A stretch of 34,926 bases of DNA from JBAYJY01 sp041664945 (GTDB lineage Bacteria > UBP15 > UBA6099): contig JBAYJY010000028.1 of NCBI GenBank assembly GCA_041664945.1, positions 1 to 34,926 of the forward strand, written 5' to 3'. The notes beneath the pieces were generated by a model. It had not been told where the DNA came from. It saw only the letters and a list, made by a program, of their open reading frames with translations, and did no database searches. This document shows, one piece after another, positions 7,065 to 12,989 of the stretch. Positions within the stretch are counted from its first letter, which is position 1. Each line of letters starts with the position of its first letter. The translations under genes and the position numbers were made by a program.

Positions 7065-7460
7065 TCAGGTTAGGTATTTCAATTCTACCGAAGGAAAGAA
7101 TTTTCCAAGATTGACATAAAACTTGAACGAGAACGCGTATTTTCCTTCGGCGATTTTATTTCCTATTTTCCGGTCATCAAAATATATCTTCATATCATTC
7201 ACGTTGCTTCCGGGCGTAATTAGAAATTCACCGTCATTTCCCATAGACTTGAAGCCTGCAAACGAGCATTTGAACGGCTTCCCCGGTGTCAGTTGGCTTG
7301 TAATAGCCTCCATTTTCGGCGATTCATGCTTTTCGAAATAGCTGAAAACGTATATAAGCTTATCTCGGGTTTCAGTCTGATTTTCGAATAATCTTTTTAC
7401 GCTTTTAATAACCTCCTTGAAAAGCAGCGATTGAACATGGGTGTTTGTCGATTTTTTCAT
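7065..7460 (-). CDS. Unknown 131-aa protein, first gene of the AT-rich operon
   Basis: I do not recognise this protein. It has no signal peptide or membrane segment. Residues 1-50 look helical and basic (LLFKEVIKSVKRLFENQ). Residues 60-131 look beta-rich, with a KPFKCSFAGF stretch, a Gly/Asp-rich turn and a final VNLGKFFPSVELKYL. The start ATG at 7460 has GGAG at 7467-7470 six bases upstream. It is the promoter-proximal gene, followed by the XRE regulator and the Shedu-sigma4 protein. Base composition is AT-rich like its two partners and unlike the flanking genes, which suggests that the three arrived together. It could be a partner or inhibitor of the nuclease, but nothing in the sequence proves that. 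Confidence 0.7.
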   Translation of the reverse strand: MKKSTNTHVQSLLFKEVIKSVKRLFENQTETRDKLIYVFSYFEKHESPKMEAITSQLTPGKPFKCSFAGFKSMGNDGEFLITPGSNVNDMKIYFDDRKIGNKIAEGKYAFSFKFYVNLGKFFPSVELKYLT

Positions 7461-7580
7461 ACCATACTCCTTGTGTTGAATAAGTTTTTTTCATAGTTCT
7501 TGACCTCGCAGTATTTTTTTCCGCCTTAAAATTCAAAAATCTTGAGAGTCGATACTTTGGCGGTATTAATTCGTTCAACT

Positions 7581-7634
7581 CTTATTATAAGAATAACGCC
7601 TGTTTGCAAAAGTGTCAATATAATTGTAACAATT
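7581..7634. promoter_or_regulatory. Two palindromes flanking the promoter (candidate XRE operators)
   Basis: AATTGT-A-ACAATT (7622-7634) is a perfect 6+1+6 palindrome just upstream of the minus-strand -35. CTTAT-T-ATAAG (7581-7591) is a perfect 5+1+5 palindrome covering the end of the -10 and the likely start point. Such sites are where a Cro/C1-type regulator often binds. The two are not copies of each other, so a shared binder is uncertain. AT-rich DNA makes short palindromes easy to find by chance. Confidence 0.4.
7590..7618 (-). promoter_or_regulatory. Sigma-70-like promoter of the Shedu-sigma4 operon
   Basis: On the minus strand TTGACA (7613-7618) and TATTCT (7590-7595) are 17 bases apart. 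A second possible -10, TATAAT at 7584-7589, is too far from this -35. The predicted start near 7583 gives a leader of about 120 bases before the 131-aa gene. Confidence 0.65.
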
Positions 7635-7682
7635 AATTTGCTGTTAGCGCTGCGCGCTTTTCCCCACGCTTCATGCCCGGAT

Positions 7683-8546
7683 TCACGGTTCCGCTGTGTT
7701 CGAGCCTTGAATGGCGTCCGGCGGGGAGGCGATATAGAGGACGATTCCGTTTGCGGCATCGGCGGCGTCTATGACGAATTTGACGGTGGCGAATGTCAGG
7801 CCTTCCTTTGCGGCGGTGACGGAGTATTCGCCTTTTGGGACGTTGAGCCATGCCACGCCGCCGTCGACTGATGTGGCCGGGTAGGCCGGATCGGGCATTA
7901 CCTTTTCGTTGAAATAGAGCGGGCCGACGGCGCCCGGAACGATTGTGACGGTCGCGCCGGGTTCGCCGTGCGGCAGCCTGTCGTCGTGCATGCTCGCCCA
8001 CGATTTCCCGACTGTCGTCACCATCGCGTTCCTGAATTTCACGCCCGCGCCCGCCGGCCGCTTCGCCGACATCATTATCAACCCTATCAGCGGCTTCATT
8101 CCATTGCGAAAAACGTCCGGGTCGATAAACTGAATCGCCAGGTCCGTGTTGTCCTGATCGGTTACCGCGATCACATTCGATTTCGTGGTGATCCAGCCCT
8201 CTTTTTCATACACGAATGAAAATCCGTCGTCTTTTCCCTTGTACTTTATGACGTTCAGCGTCCACCAGCCCGCGGCGTCCGACCGGATGTCCAGTTTTTT
8301 CGATTCCGGGTATTCCGCCACCCACACTTGCGCGTTCGGAACTATCGCATGGTAATCATACACACCGAAGCGGCAGATCTTGCCGGACAGTTTAACGCGG
8401 CTGATTATTTCCTCGTGCGTTTTCAGCGACTTCGCGTCTTTGTATTTTGTGAGATTCAGCGTTGTCGCTTCTTCGCAGCGGACGGACGCCGCAGCGACTG
8501 AGATAAAAACGGCGAGCGCTGCGAGAACGATCAGTATTTTTTTCAT
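7683..8546 (-). CDS. Secreted protein with carboxypeptidase-regulatory-like beta domains
   Basis: The likely start is ATG at 8546, behind a GAGGC site. It gives a 287-residue protein that opens with a signal peptide (MKKILIVLAALAVFISVAAAS). The upstream in-frame extension has no exported-protein character and crosses hairpins. The mature part seems to hold two beta-sandwich repeats of the transthyretin or carboxypeptidase-regulatory type. One is around residues 50-105 (NAQVWVAEYPESKK, then DAAGWWTLNV and EKEGW). The other is around 200-270 (GATVTIVPG, VDGGVAWLNVPKGEYSVTAAKEGLTFA). Such domains are usually accessory or binding modules. No catalytic motif is seen. It lies alone on the minus strand, back to back with the Cdd1-like gene. 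Confidence 0.7.
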   Translation of the reverse strand: MKKILIVLAALAVFISVAAASVRCEEATTLNLTKYKDAKSLKTHEEIISRVKLSGKICRFGVYDYHAIVPNAQVWVAEYPESKKLDIRSDAAGWWTLNVIKYKGKDDGFSFVYEKEGWITTKSNVIAVTDQDNTDLAIQFIDPDVFRNGMKPLIGLIMMSAKRPAGAGVKFRNAMVTTVGKSWASMHDDRLPHGEPGATVTIVPGAVGPLYFNEKVMPDPAYPATSVDGGVAWLNVPKGEYSVTAAKEGLTFATVKFVIDAADAANGIVLYIASPPDAIQGSNTAEP

Positions 8547-8579
8547 TTGCGCCTCGTTAAGCGTTAAGTATAATACCAA

Positions 8580-8624
8580 CTTACCGAAAAACGGTAAATT
8601 CATCACCCACAACAGGGTTGTGGG
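8580..8624. repeat. Two adjacent hairpins in the divergent intergenic region
   Basis: TTACCG-AAAAA-CGGTAA lies at about 8581-8597. Nine bases later comes CCCACAAC-AGG-GTTGTGGG (8606-8624), a perfect 8-bp stem. They sit between the divergent genes starting at 8546 and 8722. They may be regulatory or part of a small dispersed repeat. No T tract follows on either strand, so they are not typical terminators. Confidence 0.45.
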
Positions 8625-8721
8625 GTGGCACCCTAAATTATTATATTTATAATGGCCACTTGATGTAAAATATAACACAGAACGTGCGGAACCGGAAAAC
8701 CCGTGAAGAGGCGAGCCGATC

Positions 8722-8985
8722 ATGAAAGAGAAAGCGTTGAAGGAATTGCAGGTTATTCCCGGGGTCGGGAAGAGCATCGCGGCGGATTTGTACGCGCTCG
8801 GCATCCGGAAGGTGAGCGACCTGAAGGGCATGGACCCGGAGGCGATGTACGAGAAATCGAACCGGCTTGCGGGCGTGAGGCAGGACCGGTGTCTGCTGTA
8901 TGTGTTCCGGGGCGCTGTTTATTTCGCGACGGAGGAACGGCGCGACCCGGAATTGCTCAAGTGGTGGAACTGGAAAGATAAGTAA
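8722..8985 (+). CDS. Cdd1-like helix-hairpin-helix protein
   Basis: This 87-residue protein has a helix-hairpin-helix near the start: LQVIPGVGKSIAADLYALGI (residues 9-28), then VSDLKGMDPEAMYEKSNRL. The rest (CLLYVFRGAVYFATEERRDPELLKWWNWKDK) matches what I recall of the pathogenicity-locus Cdd1 family (PF11731), small proteins thought to bind DNA. The function is unknown. A TATAAT at 8648-8653 may belong to its promoter. GAGGCGAG lies upstream of the ATG. It is monocistronic as far as can be seen. Confidence 0.75.
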   Translation: MKEKALKELQVIPGVGKSIAADLYALGIRKVSDLKGMDPEAMYEKSNRLAGVRQDRCLLYVFRGAVYFATEERRDPELLKWWNWKDK

Positions 8986-9092
8986 ATTAAAAAACAGAAT
9001 ATCGAATAACAGACCTTATAAAAACTGCTTTAAAATTAAGATATCAATTATTTATAAGAATGAAAACGCATAACTTGAGGGAAGATTATAAA

Positions 9093-9191
9093 ATGAAATT
9101 GCGAATCGGAGAGCAGTTGTTGATGGAGGGGAGAAAGTGGTATGATGGAGAAGTGAAAATAACGTACGATACATACTTGAGGGGTAATTAA
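9093..9191 (+). CDS. Possible 32-aa small ORF
   Basis: ATG at 9093 follows GAGGGAAG (about 9077-9084) at good spacing and opens a frame of 32 codons ending in TAA at 9189-9191. The peptide begins MKLRIGEQLLMEG and is hydrophilic with no recognisable motif. It may be a real small protein, a leader peptide for the methyltransferase region, or a remnant. The evidence is only the ribosome-site spacing. Confidence 0.3.
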   Translation: MKLRIGEQLLMEGRKWYDGEVKITYDTYLRGN

Positions 9192-9196
9192 GCGCG

Positions 9197-9322
9197 TTGT
9201 CTCCTGAATTCCGGTATGATCATGTGTCGCAAAGAAATGCCGCTATGCTCGACGTTAAAGAAAATATCAATGAAGCCGAATTGCATGTTGGTATAGAGGG
9301 GCTTGCCGAATATGCACGTTAA
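9197..9322 (+). pseudogene. Possible displaced N-terminal piece of the methyltransferase
   Basis: A frame from TTG at 9197 to TAA at 9320-9322 encodes about 41 residues (EFRYDHVSQRNAAMLDVKENI..., ending GIEGLAEYAR). It overlaps the methyltransferase start by 11 bases in another frame. The peptide has good amino-acid character for a coding region. It would read on into the methyltransferase (HVNYLYMLKW) if one base were gained or lost near 9305-9315. It may therefore be the true N-terminus, separated by a frameshift or sequencing error, or an independent small ORF. Confidence 0.3.
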
Positions 9323-10124
9323 TTATTTGTACATGCTGAAATGGGCATCTTCCCAATCACAGGAAGAATCGAAAACCCCGTGTGTTCTTGATTATGGCTG
9401 CGGAGCCGGGGACGTCGTGATTGAAGCCCGTAAATGCGGCGTGAATATGTACGGCGCCGATGTGTTTTACAGCGCCGCTCCATCCTATAAAACGCATGCG
9501 GAAAACGAGGGCCTTCTCAACGATTCAATCAGAGAAATCAAAAATGGAATAATTGATTTCGAAGACGGCAAGTTCGATATTATTGTTTGCAACCAGGTGT
9601 TCGAGCATGTCGAGAATCTCGACTCCACATTGAAAGAAATCCATAGAGTGATGAGCGCAAATGCTAAAATAGTCTGCCTTTTCCCATCCAAAGATGTGAT
9701 AAGGGAAGGCCATTTGGGCATTCCTTTTGTCCATTGGTTTTCCAAAGGGAGCAGACTGAGGTTTTACTATGTATACACAATGCGTTTATTGGGATTCGGG
9801 TATTATAAATTAGATAAATCATACTCTGAATATGCGTTATCAAGCCTGAATTGGCTGGACGAATATACTTTCTACCGTGATTACGAAAAAATAATTAGAA
9901 CTTTCGGCAAATATTTTAAAGTTAAGAGGATCGAAGACGACTATGTTTCATTCAGACTGTCAAAAACAAGAATGAAAAAACTCTCAAGAATATTGATGAA
10001 ACTGCCCGGAGCAAAAGCTCTTTCGGGTATTGTCATGCGGAAGATGGCCGGCCTGGTTCTGCTTGCCGAGAAGGTAAACGGCGCAGCAAACCTCTCTGAA
10101 ACAAACGGGAGCGAAAGGCAGTAG
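9312..10124 (+). CDS. Class I SAM-dependent methyltransferase
   Basis: Motif I is clear near the N-terminus: VLDYGCGAGDVVIEA, followed by GVNMYGADVFY. A later FDIIVCNQVFEHVENLDSTLKEIHRVM stretch is motif IV with the usual helix, and KIVCLFPS is motif V. Such methyltransferases act on small molecules, lipids or sugars; the substrate cannot be told. I chose ATG at 9312 because GAGGGG (9296-9301) is ten bases upstream. A TTG at 9303 is too close to that site. Base composition is AT-richer than most neighbours, suggesting transfer. An overlapping frame upstream may hold the real N-terminus. The C-terminus has a basic, helical LSRILMKLPGAKAL stretch. Confidence 0.8.
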   Translation: MHVNYLYMLKWASSQSQEESKTPCVLDYGCGAGDVVIEARKCGVNMYGADVFYSAAPSYKTHAENEGLLNDSIREIKNGIIDFEDGKFDIIVCNQVFEHVENLDSTLKEIHRVMSANAKIVCLFPSKDVIREGHLGIPFVHWFSKGSRLRFYYVYTMRLLGFGYYKLDKSYSEYALSSLNWLDEYTFYRDYEKIIRTFGKYFKVKRIEDDYVSFRLSKTRMKKLSRILMKLPGAKALSGIVMRKMAGLVLLAEKVNGAANLSETNGSERQ

Positions 10125-10466
10125 CGAGCAGCGAGAAAAAAAAGCGTAAAAGCAGTAGACGGTAGACGGAAAACAGAAGACAGGGAGATGAAAAGGCAAA
10201 AAAGCTTATAAAGACTGCGATATTTATAGGAATAGAGATCGGGATTGCTTCGTCAGCCACAATCCGGCTTCCTCGCAATGACGCGCTCTACGGTTCGGGA
10301 TTTTGGGAAGCTGATATTATTTGTCAGTGACCCCAAAGTGACTTATAAGCAGTCCATAACGGCGCTAAATCGAATCAAGTGAAACGAAATGGGCGGCTGG
10401 TTATAAGTATGTTTGCGTATGCGTGAAATCAGAGATAAGGTTTTAATTATTTGCGTTACAGGGTAG
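10125..10466 (+). other. Intergenic region with degenerate repeats; no gene seen
   Basis: No credible coding frame. The first part is a purine-rich tract with repeated AGTAGACGG/GTAGACGG/GAAGACAG words (10151-10185), similar in style to 2509-2535. A dispersed-repeat-like palindrome follows at 10241-10283. The remainder up to the tRNA-Phe end shows nothing I can name. Confidence 0.5.
10241..10283. repeat. Dispersed palindromic repeat (ATTGCTTCGTC...CTCGCAATGACG type)
   Basis: GGGATTGCTTCGTC at 10241-10254 and CCTCGCAATGACG at 10271-10283 are the two ends of a palindromic intergenic repeat that I recall, in near-identical form, from many unrelated bacterial genomes. The middle (GCCACAATCCGGC) contains a small inner hairpin. 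One copy is seen here. Confidence 0.65.
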
Positions 10467-10539
10467 TGCCGAGGGCCGGAATTGAACCGGCGACGCAAGG
10501 ATTTTCAGTCCTTCGCTCTACCGACTGAGCTACCTCGGC
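10467..10539 (-). tRNA. tRNA-Phe (GAA)
   Basis: The minus strand folds as a full 73-base cloverleaf: acceptor GCCGAGG/CCTCGGC, D arm with AGCTCAGTCGGTAGAGC, anticodon loop CTGAAAA (anticodon GAA), and T arm GCCGGTTCAATTCCGGC. CCA is not encoded. It is the last element of the tRNA/rpsU array. Confidence 0.95.
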
Positions 10540-10584
10540 TGATGCTTAATAATTATGAAAAACTCATCTGGCAGCTCCCGCTTG

Positions 10585-10782
10585 TCAGTCGCCCGACTTG
10601 CGGTTCTTGCGCGCGCGGCGCCGCTGGCTTTCCTGAATTTTCCGACGTCTTTTTTCGCTCGGTTTCTCGTATCTCTGCGAGCGTTTGAAGTCCTCCTGAA
10701 TCCGCGCGTCGCGGCAAACGGTTCGGAATCTTCTCAACGCGCTTTCAATGGACTCTCCGTCTTTTACTGTTACTCCCGGCAA
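10585..10782 (-). CDS. rpsU: Small-subunit ribosomal protein S21
   Basis: S21 is a small basic protein of the 30S subunit, near the anti-Shine-Dalgarno end of 16S rRNA. The sequence begins PGVTVKDGESIESALRRFRTVCRDA, the standard S21 opening, and ends in a very basic Arg/Lys-rich helix (KRRRKIQESQRRRARKNRK). The frame is open from GTG at 10791. A start at TTG 10782 gives Met-Pro-Gly-Val as in other S21 proteins and leaves GAGGG (10793-10797) ten bases upstream, so I prefer it (65 aa). It is embedded between tRNA-Asp and tRNA-Phe on the same strand, so it is probably released from a shared tRNA/mRNA precursor. Confidence 0.9.
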   Translation of the reverse strand: MPGVTVKDGESIESALRRFRTVCRDARIQEDFKRSQRYEKPSEKRRRKIQESQRRRARKNRKSGD

Positions 10783-10815
10783 TTTTAACACACCCTCTCT
10801 TTTTCGATTACCTTA

Positions 10816-10888
10816 CGGAGCCGACGAGGATTGAACTCGCGATCTCCGGCTTGACAGGCCGGCATGTTAACCGCTACACCACGGCTCC
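10816..10888 (-). tRNA. tRNA-Asp (GTC)
   Basis: A 73-base cloverleaf on the minus strand. The acceptor is GGAGCCG/CGGCTCC with discriminator G, the anticodon stem CCGGC/GCCGG encloses loop CTGTCAA (anticodon GTC), and the T loop is TTCAATC. CCA is not encoded. It lies just upstream of rpsU in transcription order. Confidence 0.95.
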
Positions 10889-10950
10889 TTAATGCTTTGC
10901 TGCTGCTTTGCGCGCCCGTTGCTCGCCGCGCGGCGGGTTCGGGGCTTCAT

Positions 10951-11022
10951 TGGGCGAGGTGGGTTTCGAACCCACGACCTCTTGCGTGTGAAGCAAGCGT
11001 TCTCCCACTGAACTACCCGCCC
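10951..11022 (-). tRNA. tRNA-Val (CAC)
   Basis: A 72-base cloverleaf on the minus strand. The acceptor starts GGGCGGG and ends in CTCGCCC plus A. The anticodon stem CTTGC/GCAAG encloses TTCACAC, giving anticodon CAC, and the T arm is GTGGGTTCGAAACCCAC. Confidence 0.93.
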
Positions 11023-11035
11023 GAACCGAATGTTA

Positions 11036-11107
11036 CGCCCTCAAGGGGATTCGAACCCCTGTCGTCGCCTTGAAAGAGCGGTGTCCTAACCCCTAGACGA
11101 TGAGGGC
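11036..11107 (-). tRNA. tRNA-Glu (TTC)
   Basis: A 72-base cloverleaf on the minus strand with acceptor GCCCTCA/TGAGGGC, D arm TCGTCTAGGGGTTAGGA, anticodon loop CTTTCAA (TTC) and T arm AGGGGTTCGAATCCCCT. The D-arm pattern is typical of bacterial glutamate tRNAs. Confidence 0.95.
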
Positions 11108-11112
11108 TTACT

Positions 11113-11185
11113 TGAGCCGTCCGGGGTTCGAACCCGGGACGCCCGGATTAAAAGTCCGGTGCTCTACCAACTGAGCTAACGGCCC
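11113..11185 (-). tRNA. tRNA-Lys (TTT)
   Basis: A 73-base cloverleaf on the minus strand with acceptor GGGCCGT/ACGGCTC plus A (one G-U pair). The anticodon loop is CTTTTAA (TTT), and the T arm is CCGGGTTCGAACCCCGG with one non-standard pair at its base. It is the first tRNA after the array promoter. Confidence 0.95.
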
Positions 11186-11269
11186 CTACTATTTCGGCAG
11201 GCCCGGGTTGATCCGGGACAACTCCGGGTGGGAAATCATTTCAAAGGTCAGCTTCTTAATAACCGTCTT

Positions 11270-11297
11270 ATTATAATGGCCGGATTTGCCATGTCAA
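11270..11297 (-). promoter_or_regulatory. Strong promoter of the tRNA/rpsU array
   Basis: On the minus strand TTGACA (11292-11297) and a perfect TATAAT (11270-11275) are 16 bases apart. Both hexamers match consensus. The predicted start lies about 75 bases before tRNA-Lys. This fits a stable-RNA promoter that drives Lys-Glu-Val-Asp-rpsU-Phe. Confidence 0.85.
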
Positions 11298-11344
11298 TAT
11301 TTTCGGGCAACTTCCGGCGTTTATTGCTTGTTTATACGATTTCG

Positions 11345-12628
11345 TCAGACGAACTTCCTGAGGATAACCGTCTGCGCGCGTCGCGGACCGACTGAAATTA
11401 TCGATATCGGCGTCTTGATTATGCGCTCTATGTACTTCACGTAATTCTGCGCCGCTTCCGGAAGGTCGCGGTAGTCTTTTACGTGGCTTGTGTCTGTTTT
11501 CCAGCCCGGCAGGTCTTCATAGACCGGGGTGCACTCGCGCAGCTTGCGAAAATCGGTCGTGAATTCGCTGATGACTTCGTTGCCGACTTTGTATCCGACG
11601 CAGACTTTAATCGTGTCGAATTCGTCGAGCACGTCGAGCTTCGTCATTGCGAGAGCGCTCATGCCATTTATTCGGGCGCTGTAGCGGAGCAGAAGGGCGT
11701 CGAGCCATCCGCAGCGGCGCGGGCGGCCTGTTGTGGCTCCGTACTCGCCGCCTTTTTTTCTCATCAGTTCGCCGACCTCGTTGATCTGTTCGGTCGGGAA
11801 GGGGCCTTCGCCAACACGTGTCGTATAGGCCTTGGTGATGCCGAGCACACGCGAGATCTTCGTCGGGCCGACTCCCGCGCCCACGCACGCGCCGCCCGCA
11901 ACCGGGTGCGACGACGTTACGTACGGATAGGTTCCGTGCGTGACGTCCAGCAGCGTGCCCTGCGCGCCTTCGAACAGCACGAACTTTTCCTCGCGCAGCG
12001 CGTTGTGTATCAGTATCGATGTGTCTGACACATATTTCTTCAGTCTGTCGCCGTAGGCGAGGTATTCTTCCGCGATCACGTCGGTTTCGAAGCCTTCGTG
12101 TTTGAATATCTCGCGCAGAATTAAATTCTTATATTTCAGCGTGTGGCCGAGCCGGCCGATGAACTCTTCGCGGTCGAACAGGTCGTTGAACCGCAGGCCG
12201 ACGCGCGCCATTTTGTCCACATAGGCCGGGCCGATCCCGCGTCCGGTTGTTCCGAGCTTGTGCTTGCCCTTGAGCTCTTCCTCGAACTTGTCGAGCGTCT
12301 TGTGATAGGGCATGACGAGATGCGCGTTGCCGCTGATGCGCAGGTTGTCGAGGCAGACGCCGCGCGCCATGAGCTGGTCCATCTCGTCGATGAGCGTCTT
12401 CGGGTCGACGACCACGTCGTCGCCGATGATGCAAATCTTATCCTTATAAAGGATGCCTGACGGAATCAGGTGTAGGATGTACTCCTCGTTATCAACCTTA
12501 ACGGTGTGACCCGCGTTGCTGCCGCCCTGATAGCGGACGACCATGTCTACGCCTTCGGCGAGCATGTCTGTGATCTTGCCTTTGCCTTCGTCGCCCCACT
12601 GGGCTCCGACCAATACGATGCCGGGCAT
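11345..12628 (-). CDS. purA: Adenylosuccinate synthetase
   Basis: PurA joins IMP and aspartate using GTP, the first committed step to AMP. The 427-residue length is normal. The N-terminus has the family P-loop signature QWGDEGKGK (residues 9-17) and the substrate-binding QGGSNAGHTV. Further hallmarks are GTTGRGIGPAYVDK, FEGAQGTLLDVTHGTYPYVTSS, TTRVGEGPFPTE, TGRPRRCGWLD and TKLDVLD. GGGAGG lies seven bases before the ATG. It has its own promoter at 12787-12815 with a terminator-like hairpin in the leader. The tRNA array follows on the same strand behind a separate promoter. Confidence 0.97.
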   Translation of the reverse strand: MPGIVLVGAQWGDEGKGKITDMLAEGVDMVVRYQGGSNAGHTVKVDNEEYILHLIPSGILYKDKICIIGDDVVVDPKTLIDEMDQLMARGVCLDNLRISGNAHLVMPYHKTLDKFEEELKGKHKLGTTGRGIGPAYVDKMARVGLRFNDLFDREEFIGRLGHTLKYKNLILREIFKHEGFETDVIAEEYLAYGDRLKKYVSDTSILIHNALREEKFVLFEGAQGTLLDVTHGTYPYVTSSHPVAGGACVGAGVGPTKISRVLGITKAYTTRVGEGPFPTEQINEVGELMRKKGGEYGATTGRPRRCGWLDALLLRYSARINGMSALAMTKLDVLDEFDTIKVCVGYKVGNEVISEFTTDFRKLRECTPVYEDLPGWKTDTSHVKDYRDLPEAAQNYVKYIERIIKTPISIISVGPRRAQTVILRKFV

Positions 12629-12738
12629 GGAGTTTGCCTCCCGTCCTTACGTTTAACGCGGCGTTTTGTCTTCAGGGCCAACCGTCTTCCCGCCGCCGCG
12701 CGCTTTCAACTCCGGAACCGATTTTATTCCGGCTCAAT

Positions 12739-12773
12739 AAAAAAAACTCAAACGGGCCGCAACCGCGTTTGAG
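12739..12773 (-). terminator. Intrinsic terminator-like hairpin in the purA leader
   Basis: On the minus strand CTCAAACG (12766-12773) and CGTTTGAG (12747-12754) form a perfect 8-bp stem, followed at once by TTTTTTTT (12739-12746). This is a classical Rho-independent terminator. No gene precedes it on this strand. It lies between the purA promoter and the purA start, so it could act as an attenuator. No T tract follows on the plus strand. Confidence 0.7.
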
Positions 12774-12786
12774 CAGATTGCAATAT

Positions 12787-12815
12787 ATGTTAGCTCTACC
12801 CCTGCGGCGTGTCAA
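12787..12815 (-). promoter_or_regulatory. Promoter upstream of purA
   Basis: On the minus strand TTGACA (12810-12815) and TAACAT (12787-12792) are exactly 17 bases apart. The predicted start is near 12780, seven bases before the leader hairpin and about 150 bases before the purA ATG. Confidence 0.6.
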
Positions 12816-12883
12816 TACAAATATAGATAGGTTTGGGCGGGCGGCTTTTGCCGCCTCAACGAATTCCTTTCCATTTTTTCGGT

Positions 12884-12912
12884 TTGACGGCGCTCTATCT
12901 AAATGGTACTCT
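12884..12912 (+). promoter_or_regulatory. Possible promoter of the GH36 operon
   Basis: TTGACG (12884-12889) and TACTCT (12907-12912) are 17 bases apart, about 78 bases before the likely start codon. The -10 is weak, so this is tentative. Confidence 0.4.
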
Positions 12913-12989
12913 TGATCTATCTAAGAAAATAGGCCGTTTGCTGTTTGTGGACCGGCTGCGAATCAGGCGCGAGGGACAAGGTAAATATT

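Noticed and set aside
8547..8831. N-terminal extension of the secreted-protein frame up to 8831
   Set aside because: It crosses two hairpins and the divergent gene's start, and a signal peptide with a ribosome site begins at 8546.
10864..11073. Plus-strand 69-codon frame with WVSNPRPLACEASVLPL and GFEPLSSP words
   Set aside because: This is the familiar false ORF made by reading tRNA genes on the wrong strand; it spans tRNA-Asp, tRNA-Val and tRNA-Glu.
11186..11269. CCGGG-rich stretch before tRNA-Lys that resembles a T arm
   Set aside because: No cloverleaf can be completed around it; it is the leader of the tRNA array.
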